The notes under the pieces: model-generated | What the model saw: only the letters and a program-made list of their open reading frames with translations | Told to the model about the DNA's origin: nothing | The model's database searches: none | Position numbers and translations under genes: made by a program | Shown here: piece by piece, positions 35,667 through 45,072 of the stretch | Numbering within the stretch: position 1 is the first letter of the stretch | Layout: each line of letters opens with the position of its first letter | Origin: Lachnospiraceae bacterium | GTDB taxonomy: Bacteria; Bacillota; Clostridia; Lachnospirales; Lachnospiraceae | Assembly: GCA_017405805.1 (NCBI GenBank) | Contig: JAFQZU010000018.1 | Location: forward strand, 1-64,000 | Length of the DNA: 64,000 nt | Direction: 5' to 3'

Positions 35667-37778
35667 ATGAGAATTCACTGCAGGAAGATCATAGCAGCAC
35701 TGATGTTTACAGCCATGGCAGCCGGCCTTGCCGCCTGCGGGCAGAGCGGTCCCGCCCCGGTTCCAGCGGAGGGCCCTGCGCCCATGAGCAGAGAGGGGCT
35801 GGCGCCCGATGATCAGCTGTCCGCGGAGGAAGTTTTTGCGCAGATGACGACGCAGGAGAAGATCGGGCTCATGATCGTGCCCGGCATGCGGACCTGGACA
35901 GAGACCGCGGAAGTGCAGGAGACCGGGGAATCGCAGGAGACCGGGGAATCGCAGGAGACCGGGGAGAACCAGGAGACTGCGGAGGAGACCGCGGCGGGGA
36001 ACGGGGAAACCCGGGAGACCTCGCAGGAGCAGCCGCAGGAAGAGACGCCCGAGGAGGTCACGGAACTCAACCGGCAGATCGCCGACGCGTTTGAGAAGTA
36101 TCATTTTGGCGGCGCCGTGCTCTTTGAGGAGAATATGGAGGACGCGGAGCAGACTGCGAAGCTGACGGAGGCGCTGCAGGAGGCCAACGCAGCGGGCGGC
36201 GGCCGCAGCCGGCTCCTGATCTGCACGGACCAGGAGGGCGGAAACGCGGCGGCCTTTACGCGCGGCACCCGGACGAGCGGCAGTATGGCCCTTGCCGCGA
36301 CGGGGGATCCGGCGCAGGCTGAGGCGGCGGCAGGCGTGATCGGAGAGGAGCTGAAGGCCCTCGGGATCACGGTCGATCTGGCCCCGGACGCGGACGTGCT
36401 CACCGACCCCGGCAATGACGTCATCGGACTCAGGGCGTTTTCGGACGATCCGGAGACGGCCGCGCAGTTCAGCGCCGCATGGCAGAAGGGCCTGCGAGAG
36501 GCGGGGGTGGTCTCCGCCGTCAAGCATTTCCCCGGATACGGCGGCGTATCGGAGAGCGATCCGGCCGTCATGCCCTCCGTGGACAAGTCCTATGAGGAGA
36601 TCGGGGAGTGTGAACTGGTCCCCTTTGCGGCCTGCATAGAGGACGGCGCAGAGATGATCGTCGTCTCCCACATCCTTTACCCGCAGATCGAGGATACGGC
36701 CTATATTTCAAGGGTGACGGGCAAAGAGATCACCCTGCCGGCCTCCTTCTCGCACGCGGTCATATCCGATATTCTCCGGGACGATCTCGGCTTCGAGGGC
36801 GTCGTGGCGGTGGATTCCATGGAGATGGGGCCCGTCGCGGAGAATTACAACAAAGAAGAGGCGGTCGGCATGGCCATAAACGCCGGCGCAGACCTGCTCC
36901 TGGTCCCCATGGACCTGGGCAGTCAGGAGCAGATCGATAAGATGGGGCAGCTCATCGAAAAGATCGAGGAGATGGCGGAACAAGGCGAGATCGGTGAGGA
37001 GCGGATCGACGAAGCGGCGCTCCGTATCCTGAAGCTCAAGGAAAAATACGGCCTGCTCCGCGAGTGGAATAAGGAAGGGAGCCAGGAGCGGATCGCCGCG
37101 GCAAAAGCGGCGGCAGGCTCGGCGGCCCACCATCAGACCGAGCGCGCCATCATGGAAAAAGGGGTCACGCTCCTTAAAAACGAGGAGGACATCCTCCCTT
37201 TGGACGATCCGGAAAACACCGTCATCCTGTGTCCCGGCACCTATCACGAATACGCGGTGGAATTTGCCCTGCGCAGGATGCGGGAGGAGGGAAAACTCTC
37301 TCAGGATGCGGAGATCCCCGTCGTCAGTTATCTGGAAAACAGTGAGGAAGATGTCGCGGAGGCCGTCCGGGAGGCGGATACGGCGATCGCGGTCTCGGCG
37401 GTCTACGGGAAGGACTACCTGGATCCGTCCGCGGAGAACGGCCGGCGGAGCGCCCTCATGGACAGGATCCTGAAGGAGGCGGAGGAGAGCGGCACGAAGG
37501 TCGTGCTGATCAGCGCGGATCTCCCCTGGGACACGGCGCGCTTTGCGGATGCGGATGCCGTTCTCGCGGTGTACGGCGGGAGGGGAATGACTTCCCTGCC
37601 GGAGCAGACGAGCGGCGAAGGGGAGATCATCAGCCCCAATATACCGGCCGCGGTGGAGGCGCTTTATGGCGCGGTATCGCCGCAGGGGAAACTCCCCGTG
37701 GACGTGTATGCGCTGGACAGGAGGTATCGTTTTACAGACGAAGTCCTGTATGAGCGCGGGAGCGGTCTGGAGTACTGA
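35667..37778 (+). CDS. GH3 family glycosidase lipoprotein (NagZ-like)
   Basis: A lipobox GLAAC puts the lipidated Cys at residue 24. An acidic linker with repeated QETGES units follows (about 80-120). The GH3 catalytic domain carries VKHFPGYGG (His287) and the nucleophile candidate Asp383 in VAVDSMEMG, the pattern of beta-N-acetylhexosaminidases acting on wall fragments. From about residue 495 the C-terminal GH3 domain follows. At 703 residues it is longer than cytoplasmic NagZ. It would work at the outer face of the membrane, probably in wall turnover or glycan use. Confidence 0.88.
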   Translation: MRIHCRKIIAALMFTAMAAGLAACGQSGPAPVPAEGPAPMSREGLAPDDQLSAEEVFAQMTTQEKIGLMIVPGMRTWTETAEVQETGESQETGESQETGENQETAEETAAGNGETRETSQEQPQEETPEEVTELNRQIADAFEKYHFGGAVLFEENMEDAEQTAKLTEALQEANAAGGGRSRLLICTDQEGGNAAAFTRGTRTSGSMALAATGDPAQAEAAAGVIGEELKALGITVDLAPDADVLTDPGNDVIGLRAFSDDPETAAQFSAAWQKGLREAGVVSAVKHFPGYGGVSESDPAVMPSVDKSYEEIGECELVPFAACIEDGAEMIVVSHILYPQIEDTAYISRVTGKEITLPASFSHAVISDILRDDLGFEGVVAVDSMEMGPVAENYNKEEAVGMAINAGADLLLVPMDLGSQEQIDKMGQLIEKIEEMAEQGEIGEERIDEAALRILKLKEKYGLLREWNKEGSQERIAAAKAAAGSAAHHQTERAIMEKGVTLLKNEEDILPLDDPENTVILCPGTYHEYAVEFALRRMREEGKLSQDAEIPVVSYLENSEEDVAEAVREADTAIAVSAVYGKDYLDPSAENGRRSALMDRILKEAEESGTKVVLISADLPWDTARFADADAVLAVYGGRGMTSLPEQTSGEGEIISPNIPAAVEALYGAVSPQGKLPVDVYALDRRYRFTDEVLYERGSGLEY

Positions 37779-38124
37779 GGCGGCCCGGAGTACCGGGGCA
37801 GCACCCTGAAATGAAAGGGCTTTCTTCCCCCTTACAAAACAAATGTCAAAATCGACATAAAATTTGTCAATTTTTTATCTATCTTGTTTTGGGCAGTAAT
37901 AGTATTATCGGTATTGTCAAGAGGTTAACAAACCCCTGACATCATAAATTACCCCCCTATATTTAACATCCCCAAGAAAACAGCCATCGGAATTCCCAGC
38001 CGGTGGTTGTTTGCATTTTCTCTAAATATTTCTAACCTTCCCCTGTTGTGATACAATAAGAGACATCGATTTGATAATACGGCCCGCAGGCGGGCGATTG
38101 AGAGGAGATTGAGAGGAGTTTTCT
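37779..38124. other. Gene-free stretch upstream of chorismate mutase gene
   Basis: No gene is supported here. The stretch is AT-rich and contains related TGTCAAAAT and TTGTCAAT words near 37845-37875, an imperfect dyad GTCAAGAGGTT/ACCCCTGAC around 37917-37943, and an extended -10-like TGATACAAT near 38049-38057. It probably holds the promoter of the downstream gene set and a regulatory site. Confidence 0.5.
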
Positions 38125-38685
38125 ATGACATTGCAGGAAATCAGGGAGGAGATCGACGCCATTGACCTGGCGCTCCGGGATCTTCTCCTGCGCAGACTGG
38201 ACTGTTCCGCGGCAGTGGCGCAGTCCAAGATGGAATCCGGCGACACGCAGGTGCTCAGGACGGATCGGGAGGCGGAAGTCCTCGGGAAGCTCGGCGAGGG
38301 CGTGCCGGAGGAGAAGAGACTGGAATACCTTGCCATTGTGCGCAAGATCCTGGAGACCAGCCGCATGTATCAGTACGGACTGATGTACCGGCAGAATCCG
38401 CAGAGCTTTGAAGCGCTCGTGGAAGACATGGGGCCGCGCAATGAGTCGGCCCGCGTCACGATCGAAGTCACGAGGCCGGACAGACCGGGCTCCATGGCGC
38501 AGATCCTGAGCATGATCGGCGACCACGGGTACAGCATGGAGAAAATGGTGCCGGTGGAAGGCGCCGGAAAGCGGGGCGAAGTGACCTTCGAGCTGACCAT
38601 CTGGGGAAATCTCAGAGAGAGAGGGATGGAGAGACTCCTCTGCCAGCTGGCCGGGGAGTGCATACGACTGAAGATCAAGGAGTAA
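38125..38685 (+). CDS. Chorismate mutase with C-terminal ACT domain
   Basis: Residues 1-85 form an AroQ-type helical chorismate mutase (LQEIREEIDAIDLALRDLLLRR and DREAEVLGKLGEG), which converts chorismate to prephenate. Residues about 108-185 look like an ACT domain (VTIEVTRPDRPGSMAQILSMIGDHGYSM) of the sort that binds phenylalanine or tyrosine. The prephenate dehydratase domain that usually lies between these is missing, so this may be a feedback-controlled mutase only. It is the first gene of a unit that seems to extend to 46518. Confidence 0.85.
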   Translation: MTLQEIREEIDAIDLALRDLLLRRLDCSAAVAQSKMESGDTQVLRTDREAEVLGKLGEGVPEEKRLEYLAIVRKILETSRMYQYGLMYRQNPQSFEALVEDMGPRNESARVTIEVTRPDRPGSMAQILSMIGDHGYSMEKMVPVEGAGKRGEVTFELTIWGNLRERGMERLLCQLAGECIRLKIKE

Positions 38686-38692
38686 ACAGGCT

Positions 38693-39994
38693 ATGAATAT
38701 GAGGGAACAGGTCAGGAAAATGAAGCTGGACGCGCCGGCTGTGGCGGCGACGTCGGCACAGGAGCGCTGCGCGGCCCTCGCGGCCATGGCGGAGGCGCTG
38801 GAGAACAATAAGGAAGCGATCTTTGCGGCGAACGAAAAGGATCTGCAGGCGGCCAAAAAGAGCGGCGTGCCGGAGGCGGTGAAGAAAAGGCTCCTTTTTG
38901 ACGAGACCAAGCTCAGGGACGCGGTCGCGGGGATCCGCATGCTGATCGAACTTCCCGATCCCCTGGGGAAAAAGCTCCTTGTAAGGGAACTGGACGAAGG
39001 CCTGCTCCTGCAGCGGGTCAGCGTGCCGATCGGCGTCATCGGCGTCATCTTTGAGGCGAGGCCCGATGCCCTGGTCCAGATCTCCGCGCTCTGCATCAAG
39101 AGCGGAAACTGCGCGGTGCTCAAGGGCGGCAAAGAGACGGCCGAGACCAACCGCGTCCTCTTCAAGATGCTCTATGAAAGCGTGTGCGGTGCGGGGATGC
39201 CGGCAGGCTGTCTCGCGCAGGCGGAGCTCCACAGCGAGATCGACGAGCTGCTCTCGTGCGACGAGGACGTGGACCTGCTCATTCCGAGGGGCTCCAACAA
39301 TTTCGTGCGCTATATCATGGAGCACACCAAGATCCCGGTGATGGGCCATTCGAGCGGGGTGTGCCATATTTTTGCGGACAAAGAATGCGACCCGGCGATG
39401 TCCATTCCGATCATCGTCGACGCCAAGATCCAGTATCCCGCGGCCTGCAACGCCGTCGAGACGCTCCTGGTGCACCGGGAGATCGCGGACAGTTTCCTGC
39501 CCGCGGCGGCGGACGCCCTCAGAAAAGCCGGCGTGGCCCTGCGCGGCACCGGGGAGGCGGCGCAGATCCTGGAAAAGGCGGGGCAGGCGCCCTGTGAGAT
39601 CATGGGAGACGACGAGTTCGACACGGAGTACACGGATCTGATCATTTCCCTGAAGGTCGTGGAGGACGTGGAGGAGGCCATCGGCCATATCAACCGGTTC
39701 GGTTCCCATCACACCGACTGCATCCTGACGGGAAATGACCGGACGGCTGCCCGCTTCATGCAGATGGTGGATTCGGCGGGCGTGTACAGGAACTGCTCCA
39801 CCCGCTTCGCGGACGGATTCCGGTATGGCTTCGGCGCGGAAGTGGGCATCAGCACGGGCAAGCTCCACGCGAGAGGACCCGTGGGCCTGGAGGGCCTTGT
39901 CACCTACAAGTATCTGCTCGAAGGAAAGGGGCAGACAGTGGGGCCTTATGCCTCCGGGGAGAAACAGTTCCATCACAGGGACATTCAGGCATGA
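38693..39994 (+). CDS. proA: Gamma-glutamyl phosphate reductase
   Basis: The 433 residues match ProA from end to end: EARPDALVQISALCIKSGN, ILKGGKE-like LKGGKETAETN, the catalytic cysteine in YPAACNAVETLLVH, and STRFADGFRYGFGAEVGIST. It makes glutamate-5-semialdehyde for proline synthesis. proB is not in the window. It lies 7 bp after the chorismate mutase gene. Confidence 0.96.
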   Translation: MNMREQVRKMKLDAPAVAATSAQERCAALAAMAEALENNKEAIFAANEKDLQAAKKSGVPEAVKKRLLFDETKLRDAVAGIRMLIELPDPLGKKLLVRELDEGLLLQRVSVPIGVIGVIFEARPDALVQISALCIKSGNCAVLKGGKETAETNRVLFKMLYESVCGAGMPAGCLAQAELHSEIDELLSCDEDVDLLIPRGSNNFVRYIMEHTKIPVMGHSSGVCHIFADKECDPAMSIPIIVDAKIQYPAACNAVETLLVHREIADSFLPAAADALRKAGVALRGTGEAAQILEKAGQAPCEIMGDDEFDTEYTDLIISLKVVEDVEEAIGHINRFGSHHTDCILTGNDRTAARFMQMVDSAGVYRNCSTRFADGFRYGFGAEVGISTGKLHARGPVGLEGLVTYKYLLEGKGQTVGPYASGEKQFHHRDIQA

Positions 39995-41127
39995 GATCAA
40001 TGAAGAAGGCGCGCTGCCGCGTGCTGCTGAGCGCGGCGCTGGCTGCGCTGACGGTTCTGTGCGCCGCTTTTGCCGCTTCTGCCTCTGTGCGGGCGGCCGC
40101 TTCCACGGTCCTGCAGACGCCGGATCCCGCGGAGGAGCTCAGGGTCACGGTGATCGACTACGGCGATACCGGATGGGGCGACGGGGCCATGATCGAGAGC
40201 GGCGGCGAGTGCCTGCTCATGGACACCTATATGCCGCAGTGCGACGAGGCCCTGATGGGGTATCTGCGGGACCACGGATACAAAAAGTTCGCGATCTATC
40301 TGTCCCACTATCACGCGGACCACTTCGGCAACGTGAGAAGGATCATGTGGAGCGATGACTTTGAGGTGACGCACCTGTACCTTCCCGAGGACTGGTACAT
40401 GACCGCCACGGACAACGATTACGCGGAGGACCTGAACTGGCTGGCCTACATGGGAGAGGAGATGCGGGACGCGGCCCTGGAGATGGATATTCCCGTCACT
40501 TACCTGAAGGGCGGCGACAGTTTTTACGTGGGCGATGCGCTGGTGGAGGTGCTGTACGGGCCCTCCTACGAGCATCCGGACCATGATCCCTCCTATATCA
40601 ACAACAATTCGCTCGTGACCCGGGTCACGGGGGGCGGAATCCGCTTCCTGACCTGCGGAGACATAGAGAGCGAAGTGGAGAGCGCTGTCCTGGAGGCCGG
40701 GATCGACGTCTCGGCGGACCTGTTCAAGCTCAATCACCACGGGGGAGAGAGCAGCAATACCGACGCTTTCCTCGCGGCGGTGGACCCCTCCTTCGCCTAT
40801 GCGGACTACAACGGCGATTCGCCGGAGACCTTCGGCGCCGACTGGTCCTCGTCCGCTGTCACCCGAATGATGCGGACGGCCAACGTGCACAGCGTGCGCT
40901 ACAACGGTTCCATCACCTACAGGGCGCGGGACGGGGTGATCACGGTGCGCGCGGAGAGGAATGTGAAGCCGCTGGTGCAGGTATACCGGTCCGGGGGCAG
41001 AGGCGGCGCCGTCATGACGTACCAGATGTACAACAGCGCGCAGGAGCCGCTCGTGACCGACAAAATGAAGCGCGCCGCAGCGGCCGCCGCATCGGACTCG
41101 ATCTTTGTGCCGCGGGTCTACAGATGA
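39991..41127 (+). CDS. Secreted ComEC-like MBL-fold hydrolase
   Basis: The signal peptide (residues 1-35) leads into a metallo-beta-lactamase domain with YLSHYHADHFGNVRRI, LTCGDIESEVE and FKLNHHGGESSNTD, the motif set of ComEC-type external hydrolases. The C-terminal 60 residues are beta-rich. Its ATG overlaps the proA stop by four bases (ATGA), which supports co-translation. This is the second secreted MBL protein in the window, distinct from the wall-bound one. Confidence 0.88.
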   Translation: MRSMKKARCRVLLSAALAALTVLCAAFAASASVRAAASTVLQTPDPAEELRVTVIDYGDTGWGDGAMIESGGECLLMDTYMPQCDEALMGYLRDHGYKKFAIYLSHYHADHFGNVRRIMWSDDFEVTHLYLPEDWYMTATDNDYAEDLNWLAYMGEEMRDAALEMDIPVTYLKGGDSFYVGDALVEVLYGPSYEHPDHDPSYINNNSLVTRVTGGGIRFLTCGDIESEVESAVLEAGIDVSADLFKLNHHGGESSNTDAFLAAVDPSFAYADYNGDSPETFGADWSSSAVTRMMRTANVHSVRYNGSITYRARDGVITVRAERNVKPLVQVYRSGGRGGAVMTYQMYNSAQEPLVTDKMKRAAAAAASDSIFVPRVYR

Positions 41128-41161
41128 TTGGAAAAAGCAGCATCGGGGAGGTGCGGCGACT

Positions 41162-42130
41162 ATGGAGATGATGGGATATCTGGAAGCCGACAGGGAGCGC
41201 TTCAGGCAGAGCCTGCAGGAGGCGGACACCCTGGAGAAGGCCGGGGCGGCCGTGGAGGGCGAACTGGAGCGGCTTCTTGTACAGTACAACGAAAACTGCA
41301 CCGACGAGCGGGAGCGGGAAGCGGCGCTTCTCATGATGCAGGCCGCCAAAAGCGCGGCGCCCCTGATCAGCACGGCCGGCGAGCCGCGGATCTGGGAACT
41401 GCACGGGGGCGGAACGGACGAAAAGGGAGCCGGTACCCGTATAAAACCCGCCGTGTGGGGCTTTCTGGCGGCGGCGCTCGCGGCCGGCGCGGTCTCCTTT
41501 CTCTACCTGATGAGCGCAGCGCAGGGGAACATTGCGCCCCTCACCCTTGTCAAGGCCCTGCCGGGTCTTCTTGCGGGACTGGCGCTGGCTTTTGCCGCGG
41601 GCAGGTCTTCTTCCGGCGGCGGGAGAAAGAAGAGCGCGGGTGTCCCGGAAGGGCAGCGGCGCGTCGAGATGCGCGCGGACCCGGATAAGATCTGGAACTG
41701 TCTGCGGGCCGTCGTCCTGGTCATCGACAGGAATCTCAAGGACGTGCGGGAGCGCGCAGCCGCTGCGCAGAGGATCCGGAGCGGCGCCGCGGGGACAAAT
41801 CTCTCCGGGGACGAGATGCTGCTCCTGAGCGATCTGTTGGAGCTGGCCTACAGCCTTGAAGCGGATCACGGAAGCATAAAGGAAAAGGGCGCGGCGGCGG
41901 CCGCCCTGAAGCAGACGGAGGAGGAGGCCGGCGAGATGATCGGCCATATCCGCTTCTATCTGCACAAAAAGAACGTGGATCTGGCGGATTATACGGCCGA
42001 AAACAAAAAGGAGCACGGCGACTGGTTCGAGAGACTGCCCGCGCCGGCGGGACAGGTCTTTACGCTCCGCCCTGCGCTGGTGCAGGAGGGAGAGCTTCTG
42101 CGCAAGGGCATGGCGGCGGACGGCGGCTGA
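41162..42130 (+). CDS. Membrane protein, partner of the Hsp70-like ATPase
   Basis: The 322-residue protein begins with a charged helical region (LEADRERFRQSLQEADTLE), has two membrane helices at about residues 100-145, then a mainly helical soluble part. The C-terminal LRPALVQEGELLRKGMA is reminiscent of the LRPAxV patch of GrpE, but the similarity is too short to trust. It lies 36 bp ahead of the Hsp70-like gene, and the pair probably works as a unit. GGGAGGTG precedes the ATG. No known family is otherwise recognised. Confidence 0.72.
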   Translation: MEMMGYLEADRERFRQSLQEADTLEKAGAAVEGELERLLVQYNENCTDEREREAALLMMQAAKSAAPLISTAGEPRIWELHGGGTDEKGAGTRIKPAVWGFLAAALAAGAVSFLYLMSAAQGNIAPLTLVKALPGLLAGLALAFAAGRSSSGGGRKKSAGVPEGQRRVEMRADPDKIWNCLRAVVLVIDRNLKDVRERAAAAQRIRSGAAGTNLSGDEMLLLSDLLELAYSLEADHGSIKEKGAAAAALKQTEEEAGEMIGHIRFYLHKKNVDLADYTAENKKEHGDWFERLPAPAGQVFTLRPALVQEGELLRKGMAADGG

Positions 42131-42166
42131 GCGGGTCCCGGGAGAACGAAAAGCAGTAAGGGGGGC

Positions 42167-44083
42167 ATGGAAATGGATCGCTTCTACGGATTTGATCTGG
42201 GCGACGCGGAGAGCGCCGTCTCCTGTCTGAAAAAAGAAGATACGGCGGTTCCCCGCATCATCCCGGTCCGGGAGGCGGGGAGCTTTATCACGGCATACGC
42301 CCTGCTTCGGGACGGCGAGCTCCTGATCGGGGAGAGCGCCTGCTATCACCCGGACGCGGCCAGGCGGCGGATCCGGTTTAAGAGCCGGTTCCTGACCGAT
42401 CCCGAGAGCGCGAAGGACATCAAGCGCTTTGCCGCGGGCGTTCTCGGAGAGCTCTACCAGAGCGGCGATCTGGTGAAGGGGGAGGATTCCTGTTTTTACG
42501 TGGGCTGCCCCGCGGGCTGGAACCGCGCCGCAAGGGAACAGTACAGGGAGATCTTCGAGGAGGCCGGCTATCCGCCCGTCCGCATTATCTCGGAGTCCCG
42601 CGCGGCGCTTGTGAGCGCCTGCCAGTCCAAGCACTTCCAGATCGGGTATGACATTCTGTCCAAGCCGGTCCTGGTGGTGGACGTCGGCTCATCCACGACG
42701 GATTTCGCCTATATCATGGGCGGAAAGGAAGTGGAGCTGCAGACCGCCGGCGAAGTGGCGCTGGGGGGCGGGATCATGGATGAGATCATCCTGGAGACGG
42801 CCCTTTGCTCCTCCCCGCAGGAGGACTATATCCGCAAGGTCTTCGAGGACTGCCCGCCGTGGAAGAGCTACTGTGAATTCGCGGCCAGGCGGCTGAAGGA
42901 AAAGTATTTTTCCGACGAACAGTATTTTTCGCAGAATCCGTGCAGACAGTCCGTGCCCATCACCTACGGCAGGCCGGTGCGGCTGATGCTGGAGATCAAT
43001 GAGCAGACGGCGGCGCGCATGCTGGAAAAGGGCGCGGCGCAGCTAGGCGGACGCTCCTTCAGAGAAGTGTTCATGGAGAGCCTGCGGGGCGTGCAGAACA
43101 AGATCCAGGGCGAGAAGCCCGAGCTGATCTTCCTGACGGGCGGCGTGTCGAAGATGCGGGCGGTCAGGGCCTGGTGCCGGGAGGCCTTCCCCGAATCCCT
43201 CGTCATCACGGGGGCGGAGCCGGAATACTCCGTTTCCAGGGGACTTGCCTGGAGCGGCAGGATCGACGAGGAGCTGCGGGAGTTCCGCATGGAGGTGCAG
43301 GAGCTGGTGGGCGCGAGCACGGTCGAGAGACTGGTGCAGGAGCGCATCGGGGAACTGTACCGGAGCACGGTGGACACGCTGGTGGAACCCATCCTGACCA
43401 ACGTCGCCATGCCCGTCTTCGACCGGTGGAGAGCGGGAGAGATCCGGCGGCTCTGCGATATCGACGCGGTCATGGAGAAGGAGATCGAGACGTGGCTCCA
43501 CTCGGAGCAGGCACAGGCCCTCCTGGTCAAGCCCATCGCCGCCTGGCTCAAGCCCGTCGCCTACGCGCTCGAGGAGTACACCATGCCCATCTGCCTGCGG
43601 CACGGGATCCCGCACAAGGCGCTCAGCCTCTCCTCCTATCTGTCCCTGTCGGAGATCGATATAAGGGTGGACGCGAGAGATGTCTTTGCGGTGGAGGAAC
43701 TCACCTGGATGATCGATACCATCATTTCGATCCTGGTGGGACTTCTGTGCGGCGGAAGCGGCGTGGCGCTGATCTCCGGCGGCCTCTCCGGGGTCGTGAC
43801 GGGGGCCGTGCTCTCTCTGCTCCTTCTGATCCTGGGCAAGGACAAGATGCAGGAAGCCGTCATGCAGGCGGACATCCCCATCCCTATGCGGAAGATCGTG
43901 CCGAGAAAGCATTTCACCTCCCGCATGAGCCGGATCAGCGCAGACGTTAAGGCCAGCTTCTACGAGAGCCTTGAAAAGGATAAAAACGACGAGATCACCA
44001 AGAGGATGAGCAGCGACATCGCCCAGCAGATCGAACAGTGCCTGACCCGCATGGCGGAGGTGGTGGAGATCCCTCTCGGCTGA
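42167..44083 (+). CDS. Hsp70-like ATPase with C-terminal membrane region
   Basis: The first 385 residues have the actin/Hsp70 nucleotide motifs: phosphate 1 GFDLGDAES, phosphate 2 VVDVGSSTTDF and adenosine IFLTGGVSKM. Instead of an Hsp70 substrate-binding domain there is a helical region and then two long hydrophobic segments (about 520-565, IISILVGLLCGGSGVAL and GAVLSLLLLILG). The C-terminal 70 residues are amphipathic. This is an Hsp70-like ATPase inserted in the membrane. Its partner is the gene just upstream. The substrate and purpose are unknown. Confidence 0.82.
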   Translation: MEMDRFYGFDLGDAESAVSCLKKEDTAVPRIIPVREAGSFITAYALLRDGELLIGESACYHPDAARRRIRFKSRFLTDPESAKDIKRFAAGVLGELYQSGDLVKGEDSCFYVGCPAGWNRAAREQYREIFEEAGYPPVRIISESRAALVSACQSKHFQIGYDILSKPVLVVDVGSSTTDFAYIMGGKEVELQTAGEVALGGGIMDEIILETALCSSPQEDYIRKVFEDCPPWKSYCEFAARRLKEKYFSDEQYFSQNPCRQSVPITYGRPVRLMLEINEQTAARMLEKGAAQLGGRSFREVFMESLRGVQNKIQGEKPELIFLTGGVSKMRAVRAWCREAFPESLVITGAEPEYSVSRGLAWSGRIDEELREFRMEVQELVGASTVERLVQERIGELYRSTVDTLVEPILTNVAMPVFDRWRAGEIRRLCDIDAVMEKEIETWLHSEQAQALLVKPIAAWLKPVAYALEEYTMPICLRHGIPHKALSLSSYLSLSEIDIRVDARDVFAVEELTWMIDTIISILVGLLCGGSGVALISGGLSGVVTGAVLSLLLLILGKDKMQEAVMQADIPIPMRKIVPRKHFTSRMSRISADVKASFYESLEKDKNDEITKRMSSDIAQQIEQCLTRMAEVVEIPLG

Positions 44084-44114
44084 GCAAAATGTAAAAAGGA
44101 AAATACAAAAAACT

Positions 44115-45032
44115 ATGGAAGCTCTGATCCTTCTCCCGCAGACGCTGATCCTGCTCTTTATGATGCTCTGCGGCTACGGGGCCTTTAAAAAAGGATGGAT
44201 GGACGCGGCGGGGTGGAAGACGATGAACACGGTCGTCGTCAACGTGATGAACCCCTTTCTCATGTTTTCCATCATCTCCTCCTACGGGAGCGCGGAGAGC
44301 CCGCAGCTTCTTCTGCAGAACCTGGCACTGGTCGTGATCTACTACGCGATGGTGATCGTGATCACGATCGTCTACGCAAAGGTGAGGAGGCTGCAGGGAA
44401 CGAAAAAAAATCTGGACAAACTCCTTCTGACCTTCGGCAACGTGGGGTTTATGGGGGTTCCCCTGGTGAGGGCGCTGTACGGGGACGCCAGCGTCTTTTA
44501 TCTTTTGTTTTACATCGTGGCCTTCAACGTCCTCGGGTATACCTACGGGGTCTTTCTGGCATCCCCCGGGAAGACTGCCTTTGACCCGAAACAGCTCCTC
44601 AACGTCGGCTTTGTCAGCTCGGTCATAGCCATCGCGGTCTATTTCCTGGGCATTCCGATCCCGGCGCCCATGCAGTCCTTTTTCAATTACATGGGAAACG
44701 CCGTCGTCCCCGTCTCCATGATGGTGATCGGCGGGTCTTTGGCCCAGCAGGACCTGAGGGAGGTCTTTCGGGACAAAGAAAACTATATCGTATCGGCGGG
44801 AAAGCTGCTCCTGATCCCGGCGGCGGGCATTCCGCTCTCCCGGATCCTGCCTTTTGACGAAAAGCTCCTGGGGATCTTCGTGCTGATCTGCGCCATGCCG
44901 ATCGCGAGTATCTCGGGCATGCTGGCGGAGGTCTACGGGCACGCGGGCAGGGAGTGCGGGGGAAAGATCGCCATGTCCACGATCTTATCCGTGATCACGA
45001 TCCCCGTCGTTTTTGCCCTATGGATGGGCTGA
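44115..45032 (+). CDS. AEC family transporter
   Basis: The 305-residue membrane protein has about ten helices with the two-halved plan of the auxin efflux carrier family, including NVMNPFLMFSIISS, FGNVGFMGVPLVRAL and MMVIGGSLAQ. Bacterial members export or import organic acids such as malate. It is 31 bp behind the Hsp70-like gene. The substrate cannot be told. Confidence 0.9.
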   Translation: MEALILLPQTLILLFMMLCGYGAFKKGWMDAAGWKTMNTVVVNVMNPFLMFSIISSYGSAESPQLLLQNLALVVIYYAMVIVITIVYAKVRRLQGTKKNLDKLLLTFGNVGFMGVPLVRALYGDASVFYLLFYIVAFNVLGYTYGVFLASPGKTAFDPKQLLNVGFVSSVIAIAVYFLGIPIPAPMQSFFNYMGNAVVPVSMMVIGGSLAQQDLREVFRDKENYIVSAGKLLLIPAAGIPLSRILPFDEKLLGIFVLICAMPIASISGMLAEVYGHAGRECGGKIAMSTILSVITIPVVFALWMG

Positions 45033-45072
45033 TCCCCCGTCAGACAGTACATTTGAGACACAAGAGGCAGTT

